From Allohoeflea poritis (GTDB taxonomy: Bacteria > Pseudomonadota > Alphaproteobacteria > Rhizobiales > Rhizobiaceae), in contig NZ_JAPJZH010000021.1 in the NCBI RefSeq assembly GCF_027889715.1, forward strand, positions 19,264 through 83,263: a stretch of DNA of 64,000 nt, given 5' to 3'. Position 1 is the stretch's first letter. Each line of letters opens with the position of its first letter. Below, one piece after another: positions 37,173 to 45,506 of this stretch. Both the position numbers and the translations under genes were made by a program. The notes under the pieces were generated by a model. It was not told the DNA's origin and ran no database searches. It saw only the letters and a program-made list of their open reading frames with translations.

Positions 37173-38405
37173 ATGTCTGACAAGACGATCCTCGTCATAG
37201 GCACCTATGACACCAAGGACGATGAACTGAACTATGTGGCCTCCCGCATCAAGGCGCAGGGCGGCAAGGTCCTGACCATGGATGTCAGCGTGCTCGGCGA
37301 TCCGGCCACCCCGACCGACTATTCCAAACACGCGGTCGCCGAGGCCGGTGGATCGTCGATCCGGGCGGCGATCGATTCGGGCGATGAAAACACCGCCATG
37401 CAGATCATGGCCGAAGGCTGCGCTGCGCTCTGCCTGAAACTGTGGCACGACCGCATGTTCGATGGCGTGATCATGCTCGGCGGCTCGATGGGAACGGATC
37501 TGGCGCTGGATGTGACGGCCGCGCTGCCCGTCGGCGTTCCGAAATACATCGTCTCAACGGTCTCTTTCTCGCCCATGCTGCCGCCGGAACGCCTGGCGCC
37601 GGACGTGCAGATGATCCTGTGGGCCGGCGGTCTCTACGGGCTCAACGCGATCTGCAAATCCTCGCTGTCGCAGGCCGCCGGTGCCGTGCTCGGCGCGGCG
37701 CGCGCGGTCGAGACGCTGCCGCGCGAGCGTCCGCTGGTCGGCATGACGAGCCTCGGCTCCAGCGCCTTGCGCTACATGCTGCGGCTGAAGCCGGCACTGG
37801 AGGAGCGCGGTTTCGACCTCGCCGTCTTCCACGCGACGGGCATGGGCGGGCGCGCCTTTGAAGGCCTTGCAGCTCAGGGCGCTTTTGTCTGCGTCATGGA
37901 TTTCTGCACCCAGGAGGTCGGCAATCACATTCACGGATCGAACATATCGGCCGGACCGGACAGGCTGACGTCGGCGGGCCGTGAGGGTGTGCCGCAGATC
38001 GTCTCGGCCGGTTGCTACGATCTTGTCGACATCGTCGCCTGGCAGGGTGTTCCCGACAAATGGTCCGGCCACCCGAACCACACCCACAACCGGCTGATCA
38101 ATTCCATTGTGCTGAATGACGAGGAGCGCCGCGCCGTTGCCCGCGCCCATTGCGAGCGCCTTGCCGGAGCGCAAGGCCCGACGGCGTTCCTGATGCCGAA
38201 CAGGGGCTTCGGCGAATGGGACCGGGAAGGCGCTGACCTTCATGATCCCGCAGGTCTCGGTTCTTTCCTGGATGAAATGCGCAGCCATGTGCCGGCAAAT
38301 GTCGATTTCAGGGAACTCGACTGCCACATAAACGACGATGGGTTTGCCGACGAAGCGCTTCAGATCTTCGACCGCTGGCGCGAGGAGGGGGTTATCTCCG
38401 TGTAA
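37173..38405 (+). CDS. Tm-1-like ATP-binding domain protein (UPF0261)
   Basis: The 410-residue protein belongs to the UPF0261/Tm-1 family: ILVIGTYDTKDDELNYVASR at the start, VIMLGGSMGTDLALDVTAAL near residue 100, and FHATGMGGRAFEGLAAQGAF near 220. The plant Tm-1 protein binds ATP and a viral helicase, but the bacterial members lie in catabolic operons and their reaction is not established. It is the last gene of the transporter operon. Confidence 0.85.
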   Translation: MSDKTILVIGTYDTKDDELNYVASRIKAQGGKVLTMDVSVLGDPATPTDYSKHAVAEAGGSSIRAAIDSGDENTAMQIMAEGCAALCLKLWHDRMFDGVIMLGGSMGTDLALDVTAALPVGVPKYIVSTVSFSPMLPPERLAPDVQMILWAGGLYGLNAICKSSLSQAAGAVLGAARAVETLPRERPLVGMTSLGSSALRYMLRLKPALEERGFDLAVFHATGMGGRAFEGLAAQGAFVCVMDFCTQEVGNHIHGSNISAGPDRLTSAGREGVPQIVSAGCYDLVDIVAWQGVPDKWSGHPNHTHNRLINSIVLNDEERRAVARAHCERLAGAQGPTAFLMPNRGFGEWDREGADLHDPAGLGSFLDEMRSHVPANVDFRELDCHINDDGFADEALQIFDRWREEGVISV

Positions 38406-38411
38406 CGGCTC

Positions 38412-38427
38412 TTAGCGCTACCGCTAA
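38412..38427. terminator. Small hairpin between convergent genes
   Basis: TTAGCG and CGCTAA form a six-base stem around CTAC between the stop of the Tm-1-like gene and the stop of the pentapeptide gene, partly overlapping the latter. There is no T-run, so terminator activity is uncertain. Confidence 0.3.
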
Positions 38428-39140
38428 TTCACCGCATCGTCATCGCATGGCCAGCTTTGCGGCGCTTTGAGACCGGCCGGCAGGACCGTCTTGGAATCGC
38501 CGCAGCTCAGTTCAAGCTGCGCATCGGAAAGACCGAGCGCATTGCTGAGATCCTGTCCCTCGAAACGCGCTAGAAACAGATAGGCGGAATCGAAATTGAC
38601 GCCGGTGCCCAGCCTGGCGGTGCGAAAATCGGCCCGCGCCAGGATGGCGAAGTTGAAATCAACGTTCCCAAGGCTGGTGCCGGAAAAATCCGACCGTCCG
38701 AGTTCTGCTTTTGAGAAGTCGACATTCTTCAATGTCGACCCCGTGAAATCGGCTCTTTGCATCTCCGATTTCTCGAAATCCGCGCCCGTCAGATTTGTGT
38801 TGTGAAAGCGTGTGCGGTAGCCGAGCGCGCGCGACAGGTTGGCGCCCTTGAGGCTTGAATCGTCAAGATGCGAGCGCACCAGGGTCGCCTTGGTCAGGTT
38901 CGCACCGTCGAGATTGGAATCGCGCAAATCCGTTGTCGAAAGATCAGTGCCGCTCATATTCGCGTCACTCAGATCGGTGCCCCGCAGAATAAGGTTGCTC
39001 TTTCGGCAGTCAGCCCAATCAACGCCCGCCCTGGGGCTGTCGGAACATCCCGCCATTGCTGGCGTGGTGAAACCCGTCATCGCGGCGATGGCCGCGGTCG
39101 CAAGGGTTGTCGGGATAAGGCTTTGCCGAGAGACGGACAT
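38424..39140 (-). CDS. Exported pentapeptide-repeat protein
   Basis: The 238-residue protein has a signal peptide (cleavage near AMAG, residue 30) and then about a dozen A(D/N)LXX repeats between residues 50 and 205, such as LRGTDLSDANMSGTDLST and LDGANLTKATLVRSHLDD, which should form a right-handed beta-helix. Two short Cys-containing segments flank the repeats (CSDSPRAGVDWADC and the C-terminal CGD and PCDD). The role is unknown; an envelope scaffold or inhibitor is possible. Confidence 0.8.
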   Translation of the reverse strand: MSVSRQSLIPTTLATAAIAAMTGFTTPAMAGCSDSPRAGVDWADCRKSNLILRGTDLSDANMSGTDLSTTDLRDSNLDGANLTKATLVRSHLDDSSLKGANLSRALGYRTRFHNTNLTGADFEKSEMQRADFTGSTLKNVDFSKAELGRSDFSGTSLGNVDFNFAILARADFRTARLGTGVNFDSAYLFLARFEGQDLSNALGLSDAQLELSCGDSKTVLPAGLKAPQSWPCDDDAVN

Positions 39141-39250
39141 GGGATCGCTCCAAGGGGCTGTGAACCGGATGGAAAGGCCGGTTTGATGTCAACATAATGA
39201 AGATATGTGTGCGGAGCCGCCCGTTGCAAGTCGGTTCCGCACAAGGATCT

Positions 39251-39928
39251 TCAAGTCACGACGATTTTCGCGTTCGTCGGCACCCGCCCGTACAGATGAA
39301 TGACGTCCTGGTTCATCATCCGCACGCAGCCGCTCGAGACCGCCTTGCCGATTGTCCAGTATTCCGGCGTGCCGTGAATGCGGTACAGCGTGTCGACATT
39401 GCCCTGGAAGATATAGAGCGCCCGCGCACCCAGCGGATTGTTGAGGCCGGGCGGCATGCCGCCGTTCCGCACGCTCCATTTTTCCAGTTCGGGTTGCCGG
39501 CGGATCATGCTGTCCGGCGGCGTCCATTTCGGCCACGCCTGCTTCCAGGCGACCCGTGCGCGCCCGGACCATTCGAAGCCGGCGCGTCCGAGCCCGACGC
39601 CGTAGCGCATGGCCCGCCGGTCGCTTTCCACCAGATAGAGATAGAAGGTGCGGGTGTCGACAACGATGGTTCCGGGTGCTTCCGGACCGCGATAGGCCAC
39701 CTGCCGGCGGTAATACTGCTTCGGCACCCGGCTGATATCCACCGCCGGGATTGGGAAGCGCTCGTCCCGAACGGGACCGTACATCAGTGCATAATTGCTT
39801 GTGGCGCGCGGCAGCACGACGTCTGTGTCGGGCTCTGCGGTCGACGTGCAGCCGGCAAGCGCGAGCCCGCCGAGGCTTGCCGAGCCTGTAAGGAACTGCC
39901 GGCGGTTCATTTGGTTTGCGAATGCCAT
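39251..39928 (-). CDS. L,D-transpeptidase lipoprotein (YkuD family), second copy
   Basis: The 225-residue protein starts with a twin-arginine-like lipoprotein signal (NRRQFLTGSASLGGLALAGC). The YkuD core has PGTIVVDTRTFYLYL, the His in YRIHGTPEYWTIG and SSGCVRMMNQDVIHLY with the catalytic Cys. Its arrangement is close to the gene at 15454-16098, including RAGFEW before the insert and NPLGARALYIF, so the two look like paralogues. It acts on peptidoglycan in the periplasm. Confidence 0.9.
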   Translation of the reverse strand: MAFANQMNRRQFLTGSASLGGLALAGCTSTAEPDTDVVLPRATSNYALMYGPVRDERFPIPAVDISRVPKQYYRRQVAYRGPEAPGTIVVDTRTFYLYLVESDRRAMRYGVGLGRAGFEWSGRARVAWKQAWPKWTPPDSMIRRQPELEKWSVRNGGMPPGLNNPLGARALYIFQGNVDTLYRIHGTPEYWTIGKAVSSGCVRMMNQDVIHLYGRVPTNAKIVVT

Positions 39929-40124
39929 GGCTTTGTTTCCCGATTTCGAGATAGACCCGTGGCTGCTTGCCCGGATCGTCGCTCATGCTGATCCATAGTC
40001 TGGCGAAGACTGTTCAACCCCTGTTGGCAGTGGCAGGCCGTCCCGCGGCCAAGTCAGCAAACGAGGCTGAAATTCTTCGCATTGGTGATTGGTGGAGCCG
40101 GCGGCAACCGGCTGATGTCGCAGG

Positions 40125-40463
40125 TCAGACGATGGGAGGACGAAACTGTGCCTTGCCCGCCAGCCAGTCAGGCAACAGGCTGACCGTCCCGCCGTAACCG
40201 GTACCGAGGCCGGTAATGTTCATGTCGCAGCTTGCCGGCAGGAAAGAGCAGTCCACGGAACAGGGCGTCGCCGATCCCGATTTGGCAATCGCGTCCGGGC
40301 AGCATTGTGTGGTCGGCTTCGCCGCCGCATCGCCGGCGTTGATGAAGGCCGCTTCCTGAAAAGCGGATGCCTTTGCCACGGACTGCGTGAACGGTCCTTG
40401 CGCCGCCGAAGCGACGGTCGCCGAAAACACCAGCAACAGTAGCGCACAAAGCCAGTTCATCAT
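40125..40463 (-). CDS. Small exported cysteine-containing protein, unknown function
   Basis: I do not recognise this gene. The 112-residue product has a clear signal peptide (MMNWLCALLLLVFSATVASA) and a mature part of about 92 residues with five Cys in a 26-residue stretch (TQCCPDAIAK, then CSVDCSFLPASC), which suggests disulfide bonds in the periplasm. Two ATG codons in tandem start it. It lies between the L,D-transpeptidase and a divergent DedA gene. Coding is supported by the signal peptide and codon pattern only. Confidence 0.55.
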   Translation of the reverse strand: MMNWLCALLLLVFSATVASAAQGPFTQSVAKASAFQEAAFINAGDAAAKPTTQCCPDAIAKSGSATPCSVDCSFLPASCDMNITGLGTGYGGTVSLLPDWLAGKAQFRPPIV

Positions 40464-40619
40464 GGCTGGTTCTTAGCGCAGTGGACGTTCAATTGCCACC
40501 GCGTCCGGATCACGCAGTCGTGAAGAGGACTGTGCTGTGGATGGCTCCTGTGGAGCAGTGCTGCGCCCTGTGTTATCTCTTGCTTTGTGTAACGCGGCCA
40601 ACGGGAAAGACGGACACAG

Positions 40620-41234
40620 GTGCCATCGTGGTTGTCACATCTTGAACCGCTTGTGCGCGAGTTCGGCCTGCCGGGCCTTTTTATCGACGTCATGCTGGAA
40701 GCTCTTGGCCTGCCGCTGCCCGGCGAGACGCTGATCATCGTCGCCTCCGGACTTGCGGCGCTCGGCCAGATGAACATCATGGCTGTCGCTTTGACGGCCT
40801 TTGCTGCAGCCGTGGTCGGCGACAATATCGGCTACCTGATCGGCCGGAAGCTGGGGCGGCCGTTGATCGTGCGCCACGGCAGCCGTTTCGGCATCACCCA
40901 TGACCGGCTGGCCGCCGCCGAGGACCTGATCCAGAAACGCGGACCGATCGTCGTGGCCTTCGCGCGCTTCTTTGTCCTTCTTCGGCAATTGAACGGCATC
41001 GCCGCCGGTTGCGCCGGCATGCACTGGTTGCGGTTCCTCGCCGCCAATATGGTCGGTGCGGCGATGTGGGTCGGCCTGTGGTCGAGCCTCGCCTATCATT
41101 TCGGCAAGGACACTTCGATCCTGCCGCGCATCTGGCACCAGCTCTCCGCGATCGCCATGATCGCGGTCCCCGCCATCATTCTTGTGCTGGCCATCGCCGC
41201 TCTTTTGTTCTGGTGGCGGCGGCGCTCGCGCTGA
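40620..41234 (+). CDS. DedA family membrane protein
   Basis: The 204-residue protein starts at a GTG, with GGGAAAG upstream and no ATG that would keep the N-terminus. DedA hallmarks are LGLPLPGETLIIVASGL, GDNIGYLIGRKLGRP and the ARFFVLLRQLNGIAAGCAGM segment with its conserved Arg. Members act in lipid carrier (undecaprenyl phosphate) or phospholipid flipping and support membrane potential. It stands alone between small envelope genes and phaC. Confidence 0.87.
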   Translation: MPSWLSHLEPLVREFGLPGLFIDVMLEALGLPLPGETLIIVASGLAALGQMNIMAVALTAFAAAVVGDNIGYLIGRKLGRPLIVRHGSRFGITHDRLAAAEDLIQKRGPIVVAFARFFVLLRQLNGIAAGCAGMHWLRFLAANMVGAAMWVGLWSSLAYHFGKDTSILPRIWHQLSAIAMIAVPAIILVLAIAALLFWWRRRSR

Positions 41235-41400
41235 CGCCCCGCCATCATTTGCAGCGCGCCTATTGCAGTGCAAAATATCCTGCATATCTAAACGCCATAA
41301 TGCTGAATTCCTTGGCGTGGTTTGCTTTTGCGCCGCAACAACTGTCGTAATTCTGTGAAATAGGAAGTTCACTGTTAAGCGGCAGGAAGGAGCCGGATTG

Positions 41401-43308
41401 ATGTCGTCAAAATCGCTTTCGCGCGACCGCAGGAAATCCGCGGCCGCAAAACGGACGAACGGCAAGCGTCCGGCCGGTCATGCGGACCTGCCGGAAACGC
41501 TTCGCAGTGCGCTGAAGAACCCGTCCGAGACGCCGCGTGAACCGGCGCCCGCCGAGGCCGCGCCCGATCGTGATTCCCCCGCATCGAAAGACTACGAAGA
41601 CGTTCTTGACCGCTCGCTGCGCGCAACGACGGCCCATTTCACGGCGGCGGTCTCGCCTGCCGCCATTGCCGGCGCGTTTCTTGACTGGTCCGTGCACCTG
41701 TCGACACTGCCGGGAAAGCAGATGCAGCTTGCCGAAAAGGCTTTTCGCAAGGGAGCGCGCCTGTCCGGTTACGCGAGCCGGAGCATGCTTGCCTCCGAGC
41801 ATGTCGAGCCCTGCATCGAGCCGTTGCCGGGAGATCGCCGTTTTCGCAACGAGGCGTGGCAGAGCTGGCCGTTCAACATCCTGCACCAGTCGTTCCTGCT
41901 CAATCAGCAGTGGTGGCACAATGCCACCACCGGTGTGCGCGGCGTGACGAAGCAGCACGAAAACGTCGTTTCTTTCGCCATGCGGCAGCTTCTCGACATG
42001 GCCTCGCCCTCCAACTTCCCGATGACCAATCCTGAGGTACTGGCGCGGACCCGGGAGGAGGGCGGCATGAACCTGGTGCGCGGTTGCCAATATTTCATCG
42101 AGGATTGGCAGCGCGCGGTCACCGGCGGGAAACCCGCTGGAACAAAGGCGTTTGAACTCGGCACGGACCTCGCCGCCACGCCGGGCAAAGTCGTCTATCG
42201 CAACCGTTTGATCGAGCTGATCCAGTACGAGCCGACGACGGAGAATGTGCATCCCGAACCGATCCTGATCGTGCCGGCCTGGATCATGAAATACTACATC
42301 CTGGACCTGTCGCCGCAGAACTCGCTCGTTCGTTATCTGACCGCCCAGGGTTTCACGGTTTTCATCATATCGTGGAAGAACCCCGATACGGACGATCGCG
42401 ATCTCGGCATGGATGACTACAGAACACTCGGCATCATGGATGCGCTGGACACGGCCTGCACGGTAGCGGGCAGCGAAAAGGTGCACGCGATCGGCTATTG
42501 TCTTGGCGGCACGCTCCTGTCCATCGCTGCCGCCGCGATGGCCCGCGATGGCGACGATCGCCTTGCGACGGTTTCACTGTTCGCCGCGCAGACGGACTTC
42601 ACCGAGGCCGGTGAATTGATGCTGTTCATCGATGAGAGCCAGGTCAGCTTCCTGGAAGACATGATGTGGGAGCAGGGCTATCTCGACACCAGCCAGATGG
42701 CCGGCGCGTTCCAGCTCCTGCGGTCCAACGATCTCATCTGGTCGCGCGCTGTGCACAACTATCTGATGGGCGAGCGCGACCCGATGAACGACCTGATGGC
42801 CTGGAACGCCGACGCGACCCGCATGCCCTACCGCATGCACTCGGAATATCTTCGCCGGCTGTTCCTCGACAACGACCTTGCGGAGGGGCACTACGAGGTC
42901 GGCGGCGGACCGGTGACGATCTCGGACATTCGCGCGCCGATTTTCGCCGTCGGCACGGAAAGAGACCATGTCGCGCCGTGGCACTCCGTCTACAAGCTCA
43001 ATCTCCTGACGGATACCGAGGTCACATTCGTGCTGACCAGCGGCGGCCACAATGCCGGAATCGTATCGGAGCCCGGCCACCCGCGCCGCCACTACCGCCT
43101 GGCGACGCGGCCGCATGACGGACTTTATGTCGATCCGGATGCATGGGTTGCAGGCAACGCGCCGAAGGACGGCTCCTGGTGGCCCGAACTTGCAGCCTGG
43201 CTGAAGGCGCGCTCGGGAAGTCCCGTGGCGCCGCCGGCCATGGGCGCACCCGGTGCCGGGATCGAACCGCTGGCCGATGCGCCCGGCACCTATGTCCACA
43301 TGAGCTGA
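41401..43308 (+). CDS. phaC: Class I poly(3-hydroxyalkanoate) synthase PhaC
   Basis: The start is the ATG at 41401; a TTG one codon earlier is not needed, since GGAAGGAG lies eight bases before the ATG. The 635-residue protein has a Lys/Arg-rich N-terminal tail, PSNFPMTNPEVLARTREEGG, the lipase-like box GYCLGG with the nucleophile Cys367, and the late DHVAPWHSVY and SGGHNAGIV with the catalytic His. It polymerises (R)-3-hydroxyacyl-CoA into storage polyester. It heads an operon with fabI, a MaoC-phosphotransacetylase fusion and acetate kinase. Confidence 0.93.
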   Translation: MSSKSLSRDRRKSAAAKRTNGKRPAGHADLPETLRSALKNPSETPREPAPAEAAPDRDSPASKDYEDVLDRSLRATTAHFTAAVSPAAIAGAFLDWSVHLSTLPGKQMQLAEKAFRKGARLSGYASRSMLASEHVEPCIEPLPGDRRFRNEAWQSWPFNILHQSFLLNQQWWHNATTGVRGVTKQHENVVSFAMRQLLDMASPSNFPMTNPEVLARTREEGGMNLVRGCQYFIEDWQRAVTGGKPAGTKAFELGTDLAATPGKVVYRNRLIELIQYEPTTENVHPEPILIVPAWIMKYYILDLSPQNSLVRYLTAQGFTVFIISWKNPDTDDRDLGMDDYRTLGIMDALDTACTVAGSEKVHAIGYCLGGTLLSIAAAAMARDGDDRLATVSLFAAQTDFTEAGELMLFIDESQVSFLEDMMWEQGYLDTSQMAGAFQLLRSNDLIWSRAVHNYLMGERDPMNDLMAWNADATRMPYRMHSEYLRRLFLDNDLAEGHYEVGGGPVTISDIRAPIFAVGTERDHVAPWHSVYKLNLLTDTEVTFVLTSGGHNAGIVSEPGHPRRHYRLATRPHDGLYVDPDAWVAGNAPKDGSWWPELAAWLKARSGSPVAPPAMGAPGAGIEPLADAPGTYVHMS

Positions 43309-43320
43309 AGGGATTCAACC

Positions 43321-44097
43321 ATGACACCGCTCGCCGGACTGATCGAAGGAAAGCGCGGCCTGGTCGTCGGCATCGCCAATGAAGATTCCATCGCTTCCGG
43401 CTGCGCCCGCGCCTTCAGCGCCGGCGGAGGCCGTCTTGCGGTCACCTATCTGAACGACAAGGCCAGGCCCCACGTTGCACCCGTGGCCGAAGCGGTCGGC
43501 GCCGAAATGCTCATGCCGCTCGATGTCCGCGACGATGCGCAGATGGACGCGCTGTTCGAGCGGATCGAAAGCGAATGGGGCGGGCTTGATTTCGTGCTCC
43601 ATTCCATCGCCTATTGCCCGCTCGAGGATCTGCACGGATCGGTATCCAACTGTTCGCGCGAGGGCTTCGCCGAAGCCATGGACATCTCCTGCCACTCCTT
43701 CATCCGCATGGCCAGGCGTTCCGTCCCGCTCATGAAGGATGGCGGCTGCCTGCTGACCGTCAGCTACTACGGCGCCGAGAAGGTGGTCGATCACTATAAC
43801 ATCATGGGGCCGGTCAAGGCGGCGCTGGAATCGACAGTGCGATACCTCGCGGCCGAACTGGGCTCGCGCGACATCAGGGTCAATGCCCTCTCGCCCGGCC
43901 CGCTGCAGACACGCGCCGCCTCCGGAATTGCCTTTTTCGACAAGCTGATCGACGATGCGCGCGATCGTGCGCCGGCCCGCCGGCTTGTCACGATCGACGA
44001 TGTCGGCAATATGGCGGTCGGTCTCGTCAGCGATGCAGCACGCAACGTGACGGGCAACATATCTTACGTCGATGCCGGCTATCACGTGATTGCCTGA
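43321..44097 (+). CDS. fabI: Enoyl-[acyl-carrier-protein] reductase FabI
   Basis: The 258-residue protein has GLVVGIANEDSIASG (the FabI cofactor loop), LHSIAYCPLEDL, and the YX6K pair in HYNIMGPVK. These fit FabI, which reduces trans-2-enoyl-ACP in fatty acid synthesis. Its place 12 bases after phaC suggests a dedicated copy that handles enoyl intermediates of the storage-polymer or acetate pathway; the main fatty acid copy would lie elsewhere. Confidence 0.88.
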   Translation: MTPLAGLIEGKRGLVVGIANEDSIASGCARAFSAGGGRLAVTYLNDKARPHVAPVAEAVGAEMLMPLDVRDDAQMDALFERIESEWGGLDFVLHSIAYCPLEDLHGSVSNCSREGFAEAMDISCHSFIRMARRSVPLMKDGGCLLTVSYYGAEKVVDHYNIMGPVKAALESTVRYLAAELGSRDIRVNALSPGPLQTRAASGIAFFDKLIDDARDRAPARRLVTIDDVGNMAVGLVSDAARNVTGNISYVDAGYHVIA

Positions 44098-44111
44098 CCG
44101 GGGTTTGCCAG

Positions 44112-45506
44112 ATGCAATATATCGAAAACCGCACATTCGATGAGATCAAGGTCGGCGACAGCGCCGAACTCACCCGTGTGCTGCGGGCCGAGGACATCGA
44201 GCTTTTCGCGGTGATGTCCGGCGACGTCAACCCGGCCCATGTGGACGAGGAATTCGCCAAGTCCGACCGTTTCCATCAGGTCATTGCCCATGGCATGTGG
44301 GGCGGCTCGCTGATTTCCGCGGTGCTCGGAACGGAATTGCCGGGGCCGGGAACGATCTATCTCAACCAGTCTCTGCATTTCAGCCGGCCCGTCGGCCTTG
44401 GCGACACGGTCACCGTGCGGGTGACGGTCAAGGAGAAGAACGAGGAGAAGAAACGTCTGAAGATCGACTGTCTTTGCCTCAATCAGGACGGCGAGCCGGT
44501 GATCACGGGCGAGGCGGATGTCATTGCGCCGACGGAAAAGGTGCGCCGGCCACGGGTGGTTCTGCCGGAGGTCCACCTGCACGAGCGCGGCGCCCGCTAT
44601 CAGGAACTGGTGAACAGCGCCCATGATCTCGATCCCATCCGCGTTGCCGTGGTCCATCCGTGTGACGAGAAATCGCTGACGGGTGCGCTGGAGGCGAAGA
44701 ACCAGGGCATGATCGAGCCGATCCTCATCGGCCCGCGCGAGAAGATCGAGGCAACGGCCGCACAGATCCAGCGCAGCCTGGACGGAATCGAACTCATTGC
44801 CGTTCCGCACAGCCATGCGGCTGCGGCGCGCGCGGTGGAAGTGGTCCGCGGCGGCAAGGCCGACGCCATCATGAAGGGCAAGCTGCACACGGATGAACTG
44901 ATCGAACCGGTGCTCGACAGCGAGACGGGTTTGCGGACCGAACGGCGTCTCAGCCATATCTTCGTGCTCGACGTACCGCATTATCCCAAGCCCCTGTTCA
45001 TCACCGACGCGGCGATCAACATCTATCCGGACATCGAAGACAAGCGCGACATCATCCAGAATGCGGTCGACCTTGCCGCCGCCCTCGGTGTCGAGTTGCC
45101 GAAGGTCGCCATCCTCTCCGCGGTCGAGACCGTGCATCCGAAGATATCCTCGACGGTGGATGCGGCGGCGCTGTGCAAGATGGCCGATCGCGGCCAGATC
45201 ACCGGGGCGCTGCTCGACGGGCCGCTGGCTTTCGACAATGCGATATCGGCGAATGCGGCCGAAACGAAGGGGATCGTTTCCGGCGTCGCCGGCTATGCCG
45301 ACATCCTGGTTGCGCCCGACCTTGAAGCCGGCAATATGATCGCCAAGCAGCTGATCTATCTTGCCGGAGCCGAGTCGGCAGGTATTGTGCTTGGTGCGCG
45401 CGTGCCGATCATCCTGACCAGCAGGGCCGACGGGACACTGTCACGGGTGGCCTCCTGCACGCTCGCGCAGCTTTACGTGCACAACAAAAGACGCATGAAC
45501 CTATGA
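44112..45506 (+). CDS. MaoC enoyl-CoA hydratase fused to phosphate acetyl/butyryltransferase
   Basis: The 464-residue protein has an N-terminal MaoC hotdog domain (about residues 1-140) with the hydratase Asp and His in SGDVNPAHVDEEFA and HGMWGGSLISAVLG, and a C-terminal PTA/PTB domain (about 165-464) with AAARAVEVVRGGKADAIMKG and LDGPLAFDNAIS. The fusion joins (R)-3-hydroxyacyl-CoA formation to acyl-CoA/acyl-phosphate exchange. It lies between fabI and ackA, which would turn the acyl phosphate into acid and ATP. Confidence 0.92.
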   Translation: MQYIENRTFDEIKVGDSAELTRVLRAEDIELFAVMSGDVNPAHVDEEFAKSDRFHQVIAHGMWGGSLISAVLGTELPGPGTIYLNQSLHFSRPVGLGDTVTVRVTVKEKNEEKKRLKIDCLCLNQDGEPVITGEADVIAPTEKVRRPRVVLPEVHLHERGARYQELVNSAHDLDPIRVAVVHPCDEKSLTGALEAKNQGMIEPILIGPREKIEATAAQIQRSLDGIELIAVPHSHAAAARAVEVVRGGKADAIMKGKLHTDELIEPVLDSETGLRTERRLSHIFVLDVPHYPKPLFITDAAINIYPDIEDKRDIIQNAVDLAAALGVELPKVAILSAVETVHPKISSTVDAAALCKMADRGQITGALLDGPLAFDNAISANAAETKGIVSGVAGYADILVAPDLEAGNMIAKQLIYLAGAESAGIVLGARVPIILTSRADGTLSRVASCTLAQLYVHNKRRMNL

